A stretch of DNA of 64,000 bases, taken from Macrosoma leucophasiata (Eukaryota > Arthropoda > Insecta > Lepidoptera > Hedylidae). Each line of letters begins with the position of its first letter. Within the stretch, counting starts at the first letter, position 1. The position numbers and the translations under genes were made by a program. The notes below the pieces were generated by a model. That model was not told the origin of the DNA. It saw only the letters and a program-made list of their open reading frames with translations, and did no database searches. The stretch lies in assembly GCA_036365455.1 (NCBI GenBank), contig JAWQUS010000030.1, positions 2,480,001 through 2,544,000 on the forward strand, written 5' to 3'. Positions 38,982 to 50,100 of this stretch are shown here, piece after piece.

Positions 38982-39163
38982 CCTGAGTATAACTGAACGA
39001 CGACGGTTGAAATTCATTTTCTGATAGACCTTTAGTATGCATTTTTTTGTGCAAAAATAATAGAACACGCGTACAAAATCACAGAAATCAGAAAGTTGAA
39101 CTTGAAAATCACAAATTGTTAGTATATAGAAACGAAAGAAAAACGGAAAGGAAATATTTACTT
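38982..39163. other. No feature recognised
   Basis: A tFB-arm-like scrap (GAAAGAAAAACGGAAAGGAA) lies at 39,133-39,155. Confidence 0.3.
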
Positions 39164-39194
39164 CTATAGGCTGCAGTCATCATTTCATCATGTC

Positions 39195-39795
39195 ATGCAC
39201 GCTTAAATGTCTTTGCCTTTGGCGGCGTCGTGTGGCGGGTTGCTCACTTCCCTCTAAAATGGTCGAGGAGGGCAATGGCTCTCACATGCGTCATACTCGT
39301 GAACGGGTGCTGTTGGTGGGGACTGGTCTGTTCTGATTTGCAGGGGCTACATCACATTTAGTAGATAGCAGTTTATTTGCATCTATGCTATGGACATTAT
39401 TGAGTTAAGTTGACATTATTTGATTTTTCACGATAATCTATCTGTACTAGATTTAAGCTCTCATTTAAAAGAGCTCTTACTGAGTTTGTTGGGTAGCGGA
39501 GTTCTTCTCAGTAGTGACTGCACTTGGAACTCTGCTAAGTGAATAACATTGATCTTGACGAACAAGTTTTTCTTTTTCTTCACTTATTATCATTGAAGGA
39601 ATTGAAAAATTTTATGATTATTATGTTTTAACCAAATAGTTTAAATTTTAATTTTTAATTTACTATTAATATATGATTTTGCTTTTACTATATGTAATGG
39701 TTATTCGCTCTAGGTAGTTTATGATTTATGGACGTTTTGAAAGTATCTGTAAAGATCTATTCGAAATAAAAATATTTTCTATTCTATTCTATTTA
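39195..39795 (+). mobile_element. LINE-G 3' UTR
   Basis: GC-richer start (GGCGGCGTCGTGTGGCGGG), then AGTTCTTCTCAGTAGTGACT and GAACTCTGC, ending AAGTATCTGTAAAGATCTAT, GAAATAAAAATA and TTCTATTCTATTCTA. The ordered poly(A)-like signal and short-repeat tail are those of a CR1/RTE-group LINE 3' end. A shorter relative of the last 60 bp is at 42,546-42,605. Confidence 0.45.
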
Positions 39796-39797
39796 AT

Positions 39798-39970
39798 ATC
39801 AATGTGAACTGTATGCTTGTTTGCCACCTTCATAACATAAATAAAAAATATATCATCTCACCCAAACACGATTATGCTCGACACCACCATGCAGTTGTAA
39901 ATATTTTATACTAAATAATGCGGTATTGCCTACACCCTCGGGCTTCAACACTGGAACTCTACCATCAGTC
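39798..39970. mobile_element. Two opposed SINE-A fragments
   Basis: A plus-strand tail (39,798-39,850) faces a diverged minus-strand head (39,853-39,970). Confidence 0.6.
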
Positions 39971-39971
39971 T

Positions 39972-40262
39972 TTTACTGGTGGTAGAGCTCCAGTGACGGA
40001 GCTCGCGGGCGTAGGCACCACCGCATTACCTGATTTACTTGCCGCTAAATGGTAGTGTTCAGCACTATCGTGTTCCGGTCAGGTGGTAATGTACGGCCCT
40101 GTAATTTCCGGCACAGAGGCATAACACCTTAGGCCTCAGGAGTGGTAACGCATTTGCATTTTGACCTTGGTCTTTGTGTGGGTGTCTATAGGCTGCAGTC
40201 ATCACTTAACATCAATGTGAACTGCATGCTTGTTTGCAACTTCAATTACATAAAAAAAATAA
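39972..40262 (+). mobile_element. SINE-A full length, young subfamily
   Basis: Shares the variants CCTGATTTACTTGCC and GCATTTGCATTTTGACCTTG with the copy at 40,909, and little else separates the two. Confidence 0.85.
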
Positions 40263-40280
40263 AAAAAAAAAACAGTCATT

Positions 40281-40722
40281 TAGCGCCAGTTTTCACGTCT
40301 TTAATCTTCAAAGGGGTAGGCAGAGGTAAATACAGACATGTTAACACCCTCGATTCGCCGGTTACGTTTTTGGTCCACGTAAAGGTAACACACGTCTGGA
40401 TTTGGTCCGCGGACAGCGGATTCTGTACGCTGTAGGAGTCCGGCGGACATAATTGTTATCAACCAAGTCAAATGCGGTCCCCTCGCGCAGGTTTGGTCGG
40501 CGGTCGTATGTTACTACTATAACAGGTGGCAAGCCTGTTGATATCTCCGGGCACATTACCAAACTTCGAGGTACTGGGAAACTGCCCGAAAATGGAATAG
40601 ATCCCGATAGAACCAGAGATAAAGGATTTTCGTTATCTCTGATAGGCCCCGGGCATTAAACCCATAACCCCAGCGTCATAGTAGTAATCTGCTACCACTT
40701 GGCTACTTAGGCAGTTAACATA
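40281..40722 (-). mobile_element. SINE-D copy 3 with a 140-bp insert
   Basis: Tail (40,286-40,382) and head half (40,525-40,722) match SINE-D. Between them, 40,383-40,524 is GC-rich foreign sequence (GGTCCGCGGACAGCGGATTC). Confidence 0.65.
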
Positions 40723-40908
40723 AAAATATTTCAATATAAATAAAAATCAATATACACAATTCCACATAACATTTGTTTCATTATTTAAATATCCTTACTT
40801 ATTTGTCGAACATAATTTTGTATTGACAAATCCAATTTCCCTTTGCCTCCGAGGTCCATCTGACGACAACATCTCCAAAAGTTAAGTTTTACGACAAGAT
40901 AAGATATT

Positions 40909-41194
40909 ACTGGTGGTAGAGCTCCAGTGACGGAGCTCGCGGGCGTAGGCACCACCGCATTACCTGATTTACTTGCCGCTAAATGGTAGTGTTCAGCACT
41001 AGCGTGTTCCGGTCAGGTGGTAATGTACGGCCCTGTAATTTCCGGCACAGAGGCATAACACCTTAGTCCTCAGGAGTGGTAACGCATTTGCATTTTGACC
41101 TTGGTCTTTGTGTGGGTGTCTATAAGCTGCAGTCATCACTTAACATCAATGTGAACTGCATGCTTGTTTGCCACTTCAATTACATAAAAAAAAA
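40909..41194 (+). mobile_element. SINE-A full length, young subfamily
   Basis: See 39,972. The two copies differ at only a handful of sites. Confidence 0.85.
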
Positions 41195-41574
41195 GATAAT
41201 CTTTTAAGATAAGTACATTACTTTGTAAGCACCGATTTATTATTGTTACGTGGCTGTGAGTGTAAAAGTCGAGTCGGAGTTATCATAATTTGATAATGAC
41301 GCCGTTAGCAGCATTTTCACGGGTCGGTTAATGTTTAAAGTGACTGTTTTAGGTTTGGTGCAAAATATTCAGGATTATTTGAGCGACACCTTCAAATGAT
41401 ATTTTTTAATCTAAGTAAATGATAATATTTAACTTTCCCCTTATTACATAAGCTTCCCCTCTTATGTTGCTGTACCTTAACAGGGTGTCATTGTACAATA
41501 CCACCTATGTACCCATATGACATAACGCAATAAATAATTTGAATTTGAATTTTGGAAGCAGCTTTTTTCAAAAG
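41195..41574. other. No feature recognised
   Basis: Unassigned AT-rich sequence. Confidence 0.3.
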
Positions 41575-41862
41575 TTTTTTTTTTGTTATGGAAGTGGCAA
41601 ACAAGCATGCAGTTCACATTGATGTTAAGTGATGACTGCAGCCTATAGACACCCACATAAAGACCAAGGTCAAAATGCAGATGCGATACCACTTCTGAGA
41701 CCTAAGGTGTTATGCCCCTGTGTCGGAAATTACAGGGCCGTACATAACCACCTGACCAGAACACGATAGTGCTGAACACTACCATTTAGCGGTAAGTATA
41801 TTAGGTAATACGGTAGTGCATATGCCCGCGAGCTCCTTCACTAGAGTTCTACCACCAGAAAG
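41575..41862 (-). mobile_element. SINE-A full length
   Basis: T-run, inverted tail and complete head to CTACCACCAG. Confidence 0.8.
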
Positions 41863-41966
41863 TTAATGGCGAGCTGCCCTAGCTTCGCACGGATACAATA
41901 TAGGAAACGTGGTGGTATCATTCTGAAGTGAAGTACTGATATAAATTATCTTCATGTTAATGCGAA

Positions 41967-42475
41967 CTTTTTTTCTGTTGTGAAGGTGGCAAACAAGCAT
42001 GCAATTCAGATTGATGTTTAGTGATGACTGGACTGATATCACCCAACCTGGGTTCGAGACCCGGGTGAAGGAGGTTCTGGGGCGCGGCCATAAGCCCAGC
42101 TAGAGCCAGGGCAAACGTTGCGCCGTATAACTGTGGGCGTCGACATCTTGGTGGGGACGCCCCACCTTTGTTGTTGCAGCTGAGTTCCGAAAAAGCCCGC
42201 TGCAACCACCGACAATAGAGAAGAGGCTGAGAGCGCAGCCGCACCTGGATGCAAACACCATGGTGACACGAGTCCACGGTGCCCACCTTCTCCATCACAG
42301 CCCTCAAGGGGGCACCAAACGCCGCCCTGCAGCCGCAGGGCAGGAGAAGCTGCAGCAGAGGGGGATGCCCCGGTGCTGCATCCGCGTCGCGCGAATGGTG
42401 CGCCTGAAGACCAGTGATGCAGCCTATAGACTCACACAAAGACCAGTCAAAATGCAGATGCGTTTCCACCTTAGT
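41967..42475 (-). mobile_element. SINE-A fragment split by a GC-rich insert
   Basis: Tail at 41,967-42,027 and continuation at 42,413-42,475. The insert between is described separately. Confidence 0.65.
42028..42412. mobile_element. GC-rich insert of unknown class
   Basis: About 385 bp, clearly richer in G+C than everything around it. AGTGATG stands on both sides (42,018-42,024 and about 42,411-42,417). CTGGGTTCGAGACCCGG near 42,048-42,064 looks like a tRNA T arm with B box. Three frames stay partly open but show no known domain. It could be a tRNA-headed SINE or a fragment of a GC-rich genome. Confidence 0.4.
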
Positions 42476-42545
42476 TGTTTTGTCTGTGTAATAGTATCCG
42501 GCAGTTTATTAAAAAAAAAATTGTTATGCACTCTATGTAATTTTT

Positions 42546-42605
42546 CATATTAATGATGTTTCGAAAACATCTGTAAAGATTTGAAATAAAAATATTTTGT
42601 TTCTT
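42546..42605 (+). mobile_element. LINE-G tail scrap
   Basis: AACATCTGTAAAGATTTGAA and ATAAAAATATTTTGTT match the end of 39,195-39,795. Confidence 0.4.
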
Positions 42606-42699
42606 TTTTTAAGTGTTTCACTTAAACACTTATATACAACAACATCAAAGCAGATAACAAATAGCATAAACATATTTACCTATAACACAATTGTTTTAT

Positions 42700-42825
42700 A
42701 TTATTTCGCATTAACACATGCTTGTGAAATATATTTTATTTTTAAAGTAAAATGGAAAGAAAAATTTGAAGTCTCGCCTGAAGTCAAATTTTTCTTTCCA
42801 TTTTTCTTTAAAAATAAAAAAACTG
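42700..42825. mobile_element. tFB copy 8, core almost deleted
   Basis: Left end TTATTTCGCATTAACACATG. The two arms (42,738-42,775 and 42,780-42,818) now form a near-palindrome with only a stub of the tRNA-like core (TCTCGCCTGAAGTC). Confidence 0.6.
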
Positions 42826-42860
42826 GTTGCCTGTAAAGTCGGTTTTACGGGCGAAGATTT

Positions 42861-42980
42861 TACGTGACAACGTCTTTTTCTCGGTAGAAAGGCATTTGCC
42901 GGTCCGGCAGGCCTCACGGCGTTACACTTTTTCATGAGTGACTCCGAGCCGCAACCTAATTTAAGACGTTGTCACGTCAA
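42861..42980. mobile_element. Short element with 17-bp inverted repeats
   Basis: TTACGTGACAACGTCTT at about 42,860 and AAGACGTTGTCACGTCAA ending at about 42,980 enclose GGCATTTGCCGGTCCGGCAG. MITE-like; class unknown. Confidence 0.5.
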
Positions 42981-43228
42981 TATAACACAATTCTCTAGAA
43001 ATTAATACGCATTTGTATTTCGACTATCGTAACGTACGTAACAAAACCAACAAAGGGTGGCTTTGTACGTTTTAGAAATTATTTGTCAACGGCAAATAGG
43101 CAAACATTCAAACGTATTATACTGGATGAGCGAGCTTGATCTATAACTTATTTTGTATTTTAGCTTACATTCAGATTAATGGAAAATATATTATTATAAC
43201 CCATTGATTCGAATTATTGCTAATCCAT

Positions 43229-43527
43229 TGTTTTTTTTTTTAATATAATGAAAGTGGCAAACAAGCATGCCGTCCACATTGATGTTAAATGATGACTGCT
43301 GTCTATAGGTATAGACACCCCCAAAAAGACCAAGGTCAAAATGCAGATGCGTTAACACTCCTGAGGCCTAAGGTGTTATGTCTCTGTGCCGAAAATTACG
43401 GAGCCGTACATTACCACCTGACCGGAACACGATAGTGGTGAACACTACCATTTAGCGGCAAGTATATTAGGTAATGCGGTGATGCCTACGCCCGCGAGCT
43501 CCGTCACTGGAGCTCTACCAGCAGTAA
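43229..43527 (-). mobile_element. SINE-A full length
   Basis: T-run (43,231-43,243) to CTCTACCAGCAGTAAAA, with a TATAGGTATAG duplication. Confidence 0.8.
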
Positions 43528-43919
43528 AAAGTGAAAAAGTGATTCATATTCTTAACTGAAAGTAAACCAATATTTGAAGTGAATGCACATAATAATTCAA
43601 ATATGATAAACGAATCTTGTTCGCTTATTATAAATCAAATATATCCTTAAAATCATCAACGTCAACTTTTAACATTATTGTTTACTTCAGTGAATCACAA
43701 GTCGGAAAATTGTCTAACAGCAAGTCGGACTCGCCCACGAAGGGTTCCCAACCATAGTAATATTTGTCTGAATTTTCAAAGTTATATTTGCAGTTTCTCG
43801 AAGAATATCTCGTTCAAACAACACTTTATTGGAATTTAAAATATAGAGATAAATATATAAATATAGAGCACATTTTGTTCAGATTTTTCACTTTCTAAAA
43901 ATGGCTCTTTTTAAAAGTA
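43528..43919. other. No feature recognised
   Basis: AAGTCGGACTCGCCCACGAA at 43,722-43,741 is a common interspersed-repeat end; the rest is unassigned. Confidence 0.3.
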
Positions 43920-44396
43920 CTTGACTCTGTCGCTGTCACCCCTAACTGAAGATATACGTAAAAGAACTTCATCTGTTTTATAGCACGATAAACCAAGCTA
44001 ATGTACTTCAATGACAAAACACAGGAAACCAGCACCTAGTCACTCATGGTTCTTGTCTGTTGTCACACAGTAGTAAAGAAATAGTGTGAACCTTGGGTAA
44101 CTCAAAACTCAGTCCTCTGTCGCTGTCACCCCTACCTCAGGACATACGTAAAGGAACTTCAGCTATTTTATAGCATGATGAACGATGCGAATGTACCGCA
44201 AGGACAAAGTACAGGAAATAAAAGTAGCCACTGTTACTTCTCTGTTGTCACACAATGGTAAATAAGCAGACGGAACTCAAGAGTAACTCAAGAGTAAGTC
44301 CTCTGTCGCTGTCACCTGTAACTCAGGACATACGTAAAGGAACTTCAGCTGTTTTATAGCACGATAAACGAAGCTAATGTACCGCAGTGTCCCCTG
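43920..44396. repeat. Tandem repeat, period 186-190 bp, about 2.5 units
   Basis: CTCTGTCGCTGTCACC recurs at 43,925, 44,115 and 44,301, each followed by ACATACGTAAAGGAACTTCA, TTTTATAGCA and GCTAATGTAC. The third unit is incomplete. Copies differ by substitutions and small indels. Confidence 0.8.
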
Positions 44397-45019
44397 CGAC
44401 AGATAGCATTCACGGCCTCGGCAAACTGGGCCGTTGCATTAAAACAATATTCATAGACTGGTATATTTTTTGTTCAAATAGTTTGAGGCACCGATAAATA
44501 GTTTTGGGATGTATTTGTATATACACATGTTACGTATCCTATATGTTCTAAGCGTACATTTTTGTATATTCACACTAAGTCTATTTCGGAGTAGGCAGAA
44601 AGCCCAGAGCGCCACGTATTTATTTAGTAAAATCAATTGAAGCACGTAACGCGTATTCATATAATATGAAGGTACTCTGCAGATGATTACGCGCCATTCC
44701 ACAATAGCACAAAGCTAGGTTTTCTTATGTTTTCTAGCAAATAAATTAAGAACATGTAAATATCACTATCATATCCGGGAAATTGAATTGTATAATGAAT
44801 TTGTTTTATATAGGGTCGTAGTTTAAGTATTCTTATACCTAGATACTAAGTTCAATATTGTCATTAGTTAAGCTACTCTTAAGTTATTATTTGTAAATAT
44901 CTATGATACTTAAATATAGGCATTCTAAATTTAACTATTTTTTTTACGCGCCTTTCCCCCGCGTGCTTTGCGACCGAGCGTACATGTTTTCTAGATAGCG
45001 CTAGTGACTCGTGTCGCTA
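44397..45019. other. No feature recognised
   Basis: AT-rich; the 83-codon minus frame (44,451-44,702) has no recognisable domain. Confidence 0.3.
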
Positions 45020-45225
45020 GTATTCGTGCCGCATCAACGTTCTCTGTCTCCAAAAAGTGTGTGTCACTCTCGACGCACACCGAGTAAACTCCCGTCGTGC
45101 GTCGAGAGTGACACACACTTTTATTTATTAAAAGTAGTAGAGTCGTCAGGTTCCGACACCATAACGCTGACGAATTACATAGCAGAAAAAAAAGAAGACA
45201 GAAAACGTTGAAGCGGCACGAATAC
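45020..45225. mobile_element. Two-tier foldback element FB1
   Basis: Outer arms GTATTCGTGCCGCATCAACG (45,020) and the complement ending at 45,225 have a few mismatches. Inner arms at 45,053-45,078 and 45,097-45,122 are a perfect 26-bp match (AAAAGTGTGTGTCACTCTCG...). Confidence 0.7.
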
Positions 45226-45403
45226 AATTATTCAAAATTTTAATTAAGAAATATAATTTTCTCTCATTATATTTGCAGATTAAGGTACGATTCCGAACTC
45301 CGCTGCACGCAAAAGTGCTGCTGCCGCAGTGATGCCGCAGCACCATATCTCTCTATATTCAACTCATTGCTGCTGCGACATTGTCGCGTAGCTCGGAATG
45401 TTA

Positions 45404-45744
45404 TCTATACTTATAATAAAACTGTAGAAGTGTAAATTCTGTGCATTAAAAATATTGAAAAAATAAATACCAGGGGATGTTACTAGATCGATACTGAACA
45501 CAAATATGTGATTAGATTTTTTTTTGTCTGTCTGTCTGTCTGTCTGATTGTTCAAGCATCACATAAAAACTACCGGTCCGATTACAATGAAACTTGGTAT
45601 GATTATACTTTAACCATTGCCGCACAACACTGGGTACTTTTTATCCCGAAAAAATGTCTAAAAATCTGTTTGTCTGTGTGTTTGTACACACTTATATCAG
45701 AAACGGCTTATTCGATTTACGGTTTTCACTAATATGTTGTGGTT
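45404..45744 (+). mobile_element. HelA 5' part
   Basis: TCTATACTTATAATAAAACT onward matches 7,122-7,455, then stops. The 3' end is missing. Confidence 0.65.
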
Positions 45745-46072
45745 GTTCGGAATTGTACCTTTACTAAAACCTTCGTCTTCCGGTTGACCCTCATATCATT
45801 CCGAATTCATACTGTAGCCCAACTCTTGTTATTCCATATTCTTGACTTAATGAATTTTGTGGCAATATTTATTTAAATTTGAATCTTTTCCTAAAGAATT
45901 CAATTCTTGTATTCATTTGCATATAAATATATCTTCGTTCGGCTTTCGGAAAATAATCATTATTATTGATTCAGCCAAAATAAGTAGGTTTTTTACTGGT
46001 CCCAGTTTAGGGATTCTGGGGAGTAGGCTCTACATGTAATTTGAACTCTGGCTGGTCTTTGTTCAGATGTCT
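45745..46072. other. No feature recognised
   Basis: A 60-codon plus frame (45,857-46,039) has no recognisable domain. Confidence 0.3.
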
Positions 46073-46421
46073 ATAATAATAATAATGGCAACCCATTATA
46101 TGTCCCACTGCTAGGCACGAGTCTCTCCCCTTTTTGGGGGAAGGCCTGGAGCTTACTCCACCACGTTGCTCCAATGCGGATTGGTGGAGGTGGGTGGGTT
46201 AGTGGCCAACCCGCTGTCGGATGTTTTCAAACCGGCCTCCGACAAGGTTTAACGACTGCTATCTATCGATAGCAACCGGGACCGACGGCTTAACGTGCCC
46301 TACGAAGCACGGAAACGCGCATTTAATTTTCCACTAGCGATCCACTAACCTATCACACTAGCCGACCGCGCCCGTAGTGCTTAACCGAGTAGATCTACAC
46401 CAGCCGCGGGACCATGCGCGC
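46073..46421 (-). mobile_element. SINE-C copy 3
   Basis: (AAT)n tail on the left; 5S-like boxes partly decayed on the minus strand (TTAAGCACTACGGGCGCGG). Confidence 0.75.
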
Positions 46422-46434
46422 TTCAAGAGATAGA

Positions 46435-46627
46435 TGTCTATAGGCTGTGTGAACTGCACGCTTGTTTGTCACTTTGCCATAACACATCTTTAACACGGGC
46501 GTTTCTTACTCAGGAGTGGTAACGCATCTGCATTTTGACCTTGGTCTTTGTATGGGTGCCTAGTCATCACTTAACATCAATGTGAACTGCATGCGTGTTT
46601 ACCACTTCCATTACATAAAAAAAAAAT
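46435..46627 (+). mobile_element. SINE-A fragments
   Basis: A diverged tail (46,435-46,480) and a better 3' half (46,511-46,627) ending in an A-run. Confidence 0.65.
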
Positions 46628-46992
46628 GTTTTTGGTTGGACCTACTGGCGCGGAAACAAACATATGAAGTTACATACATTAAACCAACGGTATATCGCTG
46701 TGTAAAAGCACTGAAATTGTGCAAGCTCAAAAATATTATAATAATTAAAGAGCTCGGGAGAAGGAAATCCGCTTTAACTTTTTGAATGCAGGTGCATTTG
46801 TGTCGCTGAAATTACAAGCCTATGGGTAGAATATTTTGGCCCGCAAATGTACTGCAAATAAATACAATGCGACAAATAGGTACGTATATGTGAAAATATG
46901 GAGAGCAGTTTTTATTCCATTTCCTTTCTAGTCAGTTTGTAACAAATAATAGGCAACATTCTGTTGATATACTCAACTCAATATTGTAGTTT
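46628..46992. other. No feature recognised
   Basis: Unassigned. Confidence 0.3.
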
Positions 46993-47389
46993 TTACTGGA
47001 AGTAGATTTCCAGTGCAGGAGCACGAGGGCGATGGCGCCAGTTTCTGCTCGAGACTTCTCGAACTCGAGAGTTTCGCCTCCATTCGAGACGAGAAATAAA
47101 TAGCCGACTCTCGAGACTCTTGAGTTCCGGGCTCCGGCGAACAAGAAATAAGGGCTAAAGTCAGGCTCGCCATTTTGCCGCTTCTACCAATGAAAACGTC
47201 ACCCGCGCACTACAAACACGTGCAGCGAACGTCTCACTCGCACATCCACCATACCAATTAGTCAGTCTCCAGGCTCAGACTGCTAAATAAAATAAGTGTA
47301 AATGTTTTGTGGTTAATTCATGAATAAATTAATTTAATTTGTTTTTGTATGTACTGTTAAAAGTATTGTAAGAGGGAAATCTACTATAT

Positions 47390-47566
47390 AAAAATAAGTC
47401 GGGTTTTCCTTCCTGACGATATAACTCCAGAACGCACGAACCGATTGCCACGGTTTTGCATTCGTTGGAAAGGTCTCGGGCTCCGTGAGGTTTATAGCAA
47501 AGAAAATTCAGTAAAAATTATTTATAAAACGACATCCACGCGGGCGAAGCTGCGGGCAACAGCTAG
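47390..47566 (+). mobile_element. Helitron-like element (HelE)
   Basis: TCTACTATATAAAAATAAGT to GCGGGCAACAGCTAG then T, with AACGCACGAACCGATTGCC inside. Confidence 0.55.
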
Positions 47567-47872
47567 TTTTGTATAAATATATCTTTATCTTATCTTTAAA
47601 CAAGTTTTTTTTTTATTTTTAGATTTCCTAAAAATTTTAAGGTTACTTGGCTTTTACTCAGTTTTTTCCTGATATGCTTTACAGTGCAAAATACGTAAAA
47701 TAAAAAAAACAATAAAAAAATAAATACTTATTTAATAATATCGGACAGTTGCTTTGGGAACAGTGTAACAAATGTCTTCTGTTTCAACAGCTCATTAATT
47801 TTAGATTTTTTTCTTGTAGTGCAAAGTAGGTAGATAAGTAAAAAAAAAAGGATTCTGATTTTTAATTGTTTT

Positions 47873-48163
47873 TCTTTTTTTTTATGAAATAAAAGTGGCA
47901 AATAAGCGTGCAGTTCACATTGATGTTAAGTGATGACTGCAGCCTATAGACACCCACACAATGACCAGGGGTCAAAAAGCAGATGCGCTGCCACTTCTGA
48001 GGCATTAGGTGTTATATTTCTGTGCCGGAAATTACAGAGCCGTACATTACCACCTGACCGGAACACGATAGTACTGAACACTACCATTTAGCGGCAAGTA
48101 TTTTAGGTAATACGGTGGTGCCTACGCCCGCGAGCTCCGTCACTGGAGCTCTACCACCATCTC
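47873..48163 (-). mobile_element. SINE-A full length
   Basis: T-run, inverted tail and head to CTCTACCACCA. Confidence 0.8.
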
Positions 48164-48544
48164 ATTTTCAGTGTAATTTACATTTTTTAACGAAAGACTC
48201 GAGAGTCGAGACAACTCGAGAAATTGGAGTGGACAATTCTCGAAACTCGAGAAAAAAAATGAAACGAAAAACCAGAAACCACCACCGAATTATCTAATCT
48301 ATCTGTCGCAAAATGGTATTGTTCAGTACTATCGTGTCCCGGTTGTATGGTAATGTATGGCCCCGTAATAACTACGAGTATTACACAGACATAACAACTA
48401 AGGTCTCAGTGGTGTCAACGTATGTGCGTTTTGACCTCTGGTCTTTATGTGGGTGTCTATAGGCTGTAGACATCACTTAACATAAATGTGAACTGTATGC
48501 CTGTAAAATGACCTATGCCCGTCAATAAAAACACACAAAGTTAT

Positions 48545-48593
48545 GTATGTGTGTATCTTCACGCCAGGTTCCTAACGGGGTAGGTAGAGAGTG
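48545..48593 (-). mobile_element. RTE 3' terminal scrap
   Basis: In reverse: CTCTCTACCTACCCCGTTAG, then CCTGGCGTGAAGATACACA, the RTE tail. Confidence 0.6.
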
Positions 48594-48659
48594 TGTATTA
48601 CAGAAATAATAAAATGTATCACAAAGAGTAGTCTACGTGACGTTACTTTTAACTCTTAT

Positions 48660-49553
48660 CTACAGATTTTAATACACTTCCCATTAACCTCACGTAAATA
48701 CGATTAATACACAGATTAGCTCTCGTGCAGAGACTACGGATTCAGAAGTCTTAAATGCAAATGCGCTCCTAATTATCTAAGCTCAGAACTGTTAAAATTT
48801 AAAAGCTGTAGTTGATTTATGAAAAGGTGTTGTTGCAAAAATGTATGGACCTCCGGCCATGTATTGTACACAATATCATTAAACAGGCAAAATCAATTTA
48901 AAAACGTTTTTTACTGAATATTTTCACTTATTTAGCTTTGTTTGCAGTTACAAAACATAATTTGCAGTTAGAATTGCAACTCAAAACTAACATGGCGAAT
49001 ATGGCGGGCGATGTCATTTTGACATCTTCATTTTTTAAATTGTATTTTGATTATAGAACTTGGTGAAAAAAGTAATATTTTATAAATACTATCAAAATCG
49101 ATTGATCCCAAGTGTCGGCTGTATCGCCGCCATGTTTAACATAGTTGAAAATGATAAAATCGTTTGAATCAAATGTGGTTGTAACTCTAAAATATATTCT
49201 TGAATAAATTAATTGTATTTTTTTTGGATTCTTCTTTAATTTACCCATTTTTTGAGGACATGTACGAACCAGAGCCGAGCTCGCAACATCTCCTTTGCAC
49301 AATAAGAATTTATTAGGTAAGACCAAATATTCCAACGATTTTATGAGGTTTGATGTTATGCTGTCTTTATTTCATGCCAAAGTGGTCTGTTTAAAGGATT
49401 TTTTCATAAAAAATATATAATAATAAATATGTCCAAAAAATTGCCGTGATTTTTTTTATTTATTTATTAATATTTTAGGCACAAAAATTACACGTAAGGC
49501 GGATTTAACGCCACTATTTTTTTTACATATATATTTATGTTCCTTTCTTCCTT
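48660..49553 (+). repeat. Direct duplication, copy 1
   Basis: 48,660-48,790 and 49,389-49,553 reappear in the same order at 50,101-50,571 (AACCTCACGTAAATACGATT; AGGCGGATTTAACGCCACTA). The 600 bp between the two matches is missing from the second copy. Confidence 0.6.
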
Positions 49554-49771
49554 CACTCCTTTTTACCATCTGGTAAGCAAAGGGTATATTGGCTGCTCCT
49601 AAGAAAGTAACCCCGGCCTTACATAGATCATTAAATATTCAGAGCCCGTATCTTTAGGATTCGAAGTTAAGGAGATTTTAAGCCCGATGATTTACTAGGG
49701 TCATGGGTAAAACACTAAGTGTTTTACCCATGACAATTCCTTTAAGCACGAAGTTTTATTTTATTACTATA

Positions 49772-50034
49772 CTAGCGGCCCGCCCCGGCTTCGAGCGGGT
49801 GATGAATAAAGGTTAAACCGATAATAAAGGTTAGTTGGAAGCAGTCTAGGTGCTTTTACCTACCCTCTCCTATTCATTTTAGCGTGATGTTAAGCCTGTG
49901 ATGATAACCTTAAGCCTTCCTCAATAAATAGGCTATCTAACACTGAAAAAAAATTCAAATCGGACGATTAGCTCTTGAGATTAGCGCGTTAAACAAACAA
50001 ACAATCTCTTTAGCTTTATAATTTTAGGTATAGA
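49772..50034 (-). mobile_element. HelB-type Helitron-like element
   Basis: Inverse of the 6,290 family: ends CGGGGCGGGCCGCTAG and begins TCTATACCTAAAATTATAAA on the minus strand. Confidence 0.55.
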
Positions 50035-50100
50035 TAGTATTAAAAGAACAAAATAAATTTCAAAGACTGAAATCCAAGCGACCAATATTAAATTTTTTTA

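Larger units (their letters stand above)
47036..48280. mobile_element. Insert with CTCGAG-rich ends
   Basis: Both margins (47,050-47,130 and 48,186-48,260) are crowded with CTCGAG, TCTCGA and ACTCGAGA. The interior holds a Helitron-like element and a SINE-A. Terminal inverted repeats are not clean. Class unknown. Confidence 0.4.
46993..48502 (+). mobile_element. Old SINE-A copy split by a 1.24-kb insert
   Basis: The head (46,993-47,035) and body (48,281-48,502) are both of the divergent subfamily represented at 32,729-33,012, and they join at the GGCACCACCGCATT position. Confidence 0.6.

Noticed and set aside
41957..42469. 170-codon GC-rich minus frame as a gene
   Set aside because: It spans SINE-A on both sides and the GC-rich insert, has no domain, and competing frames are open over the same stretch.
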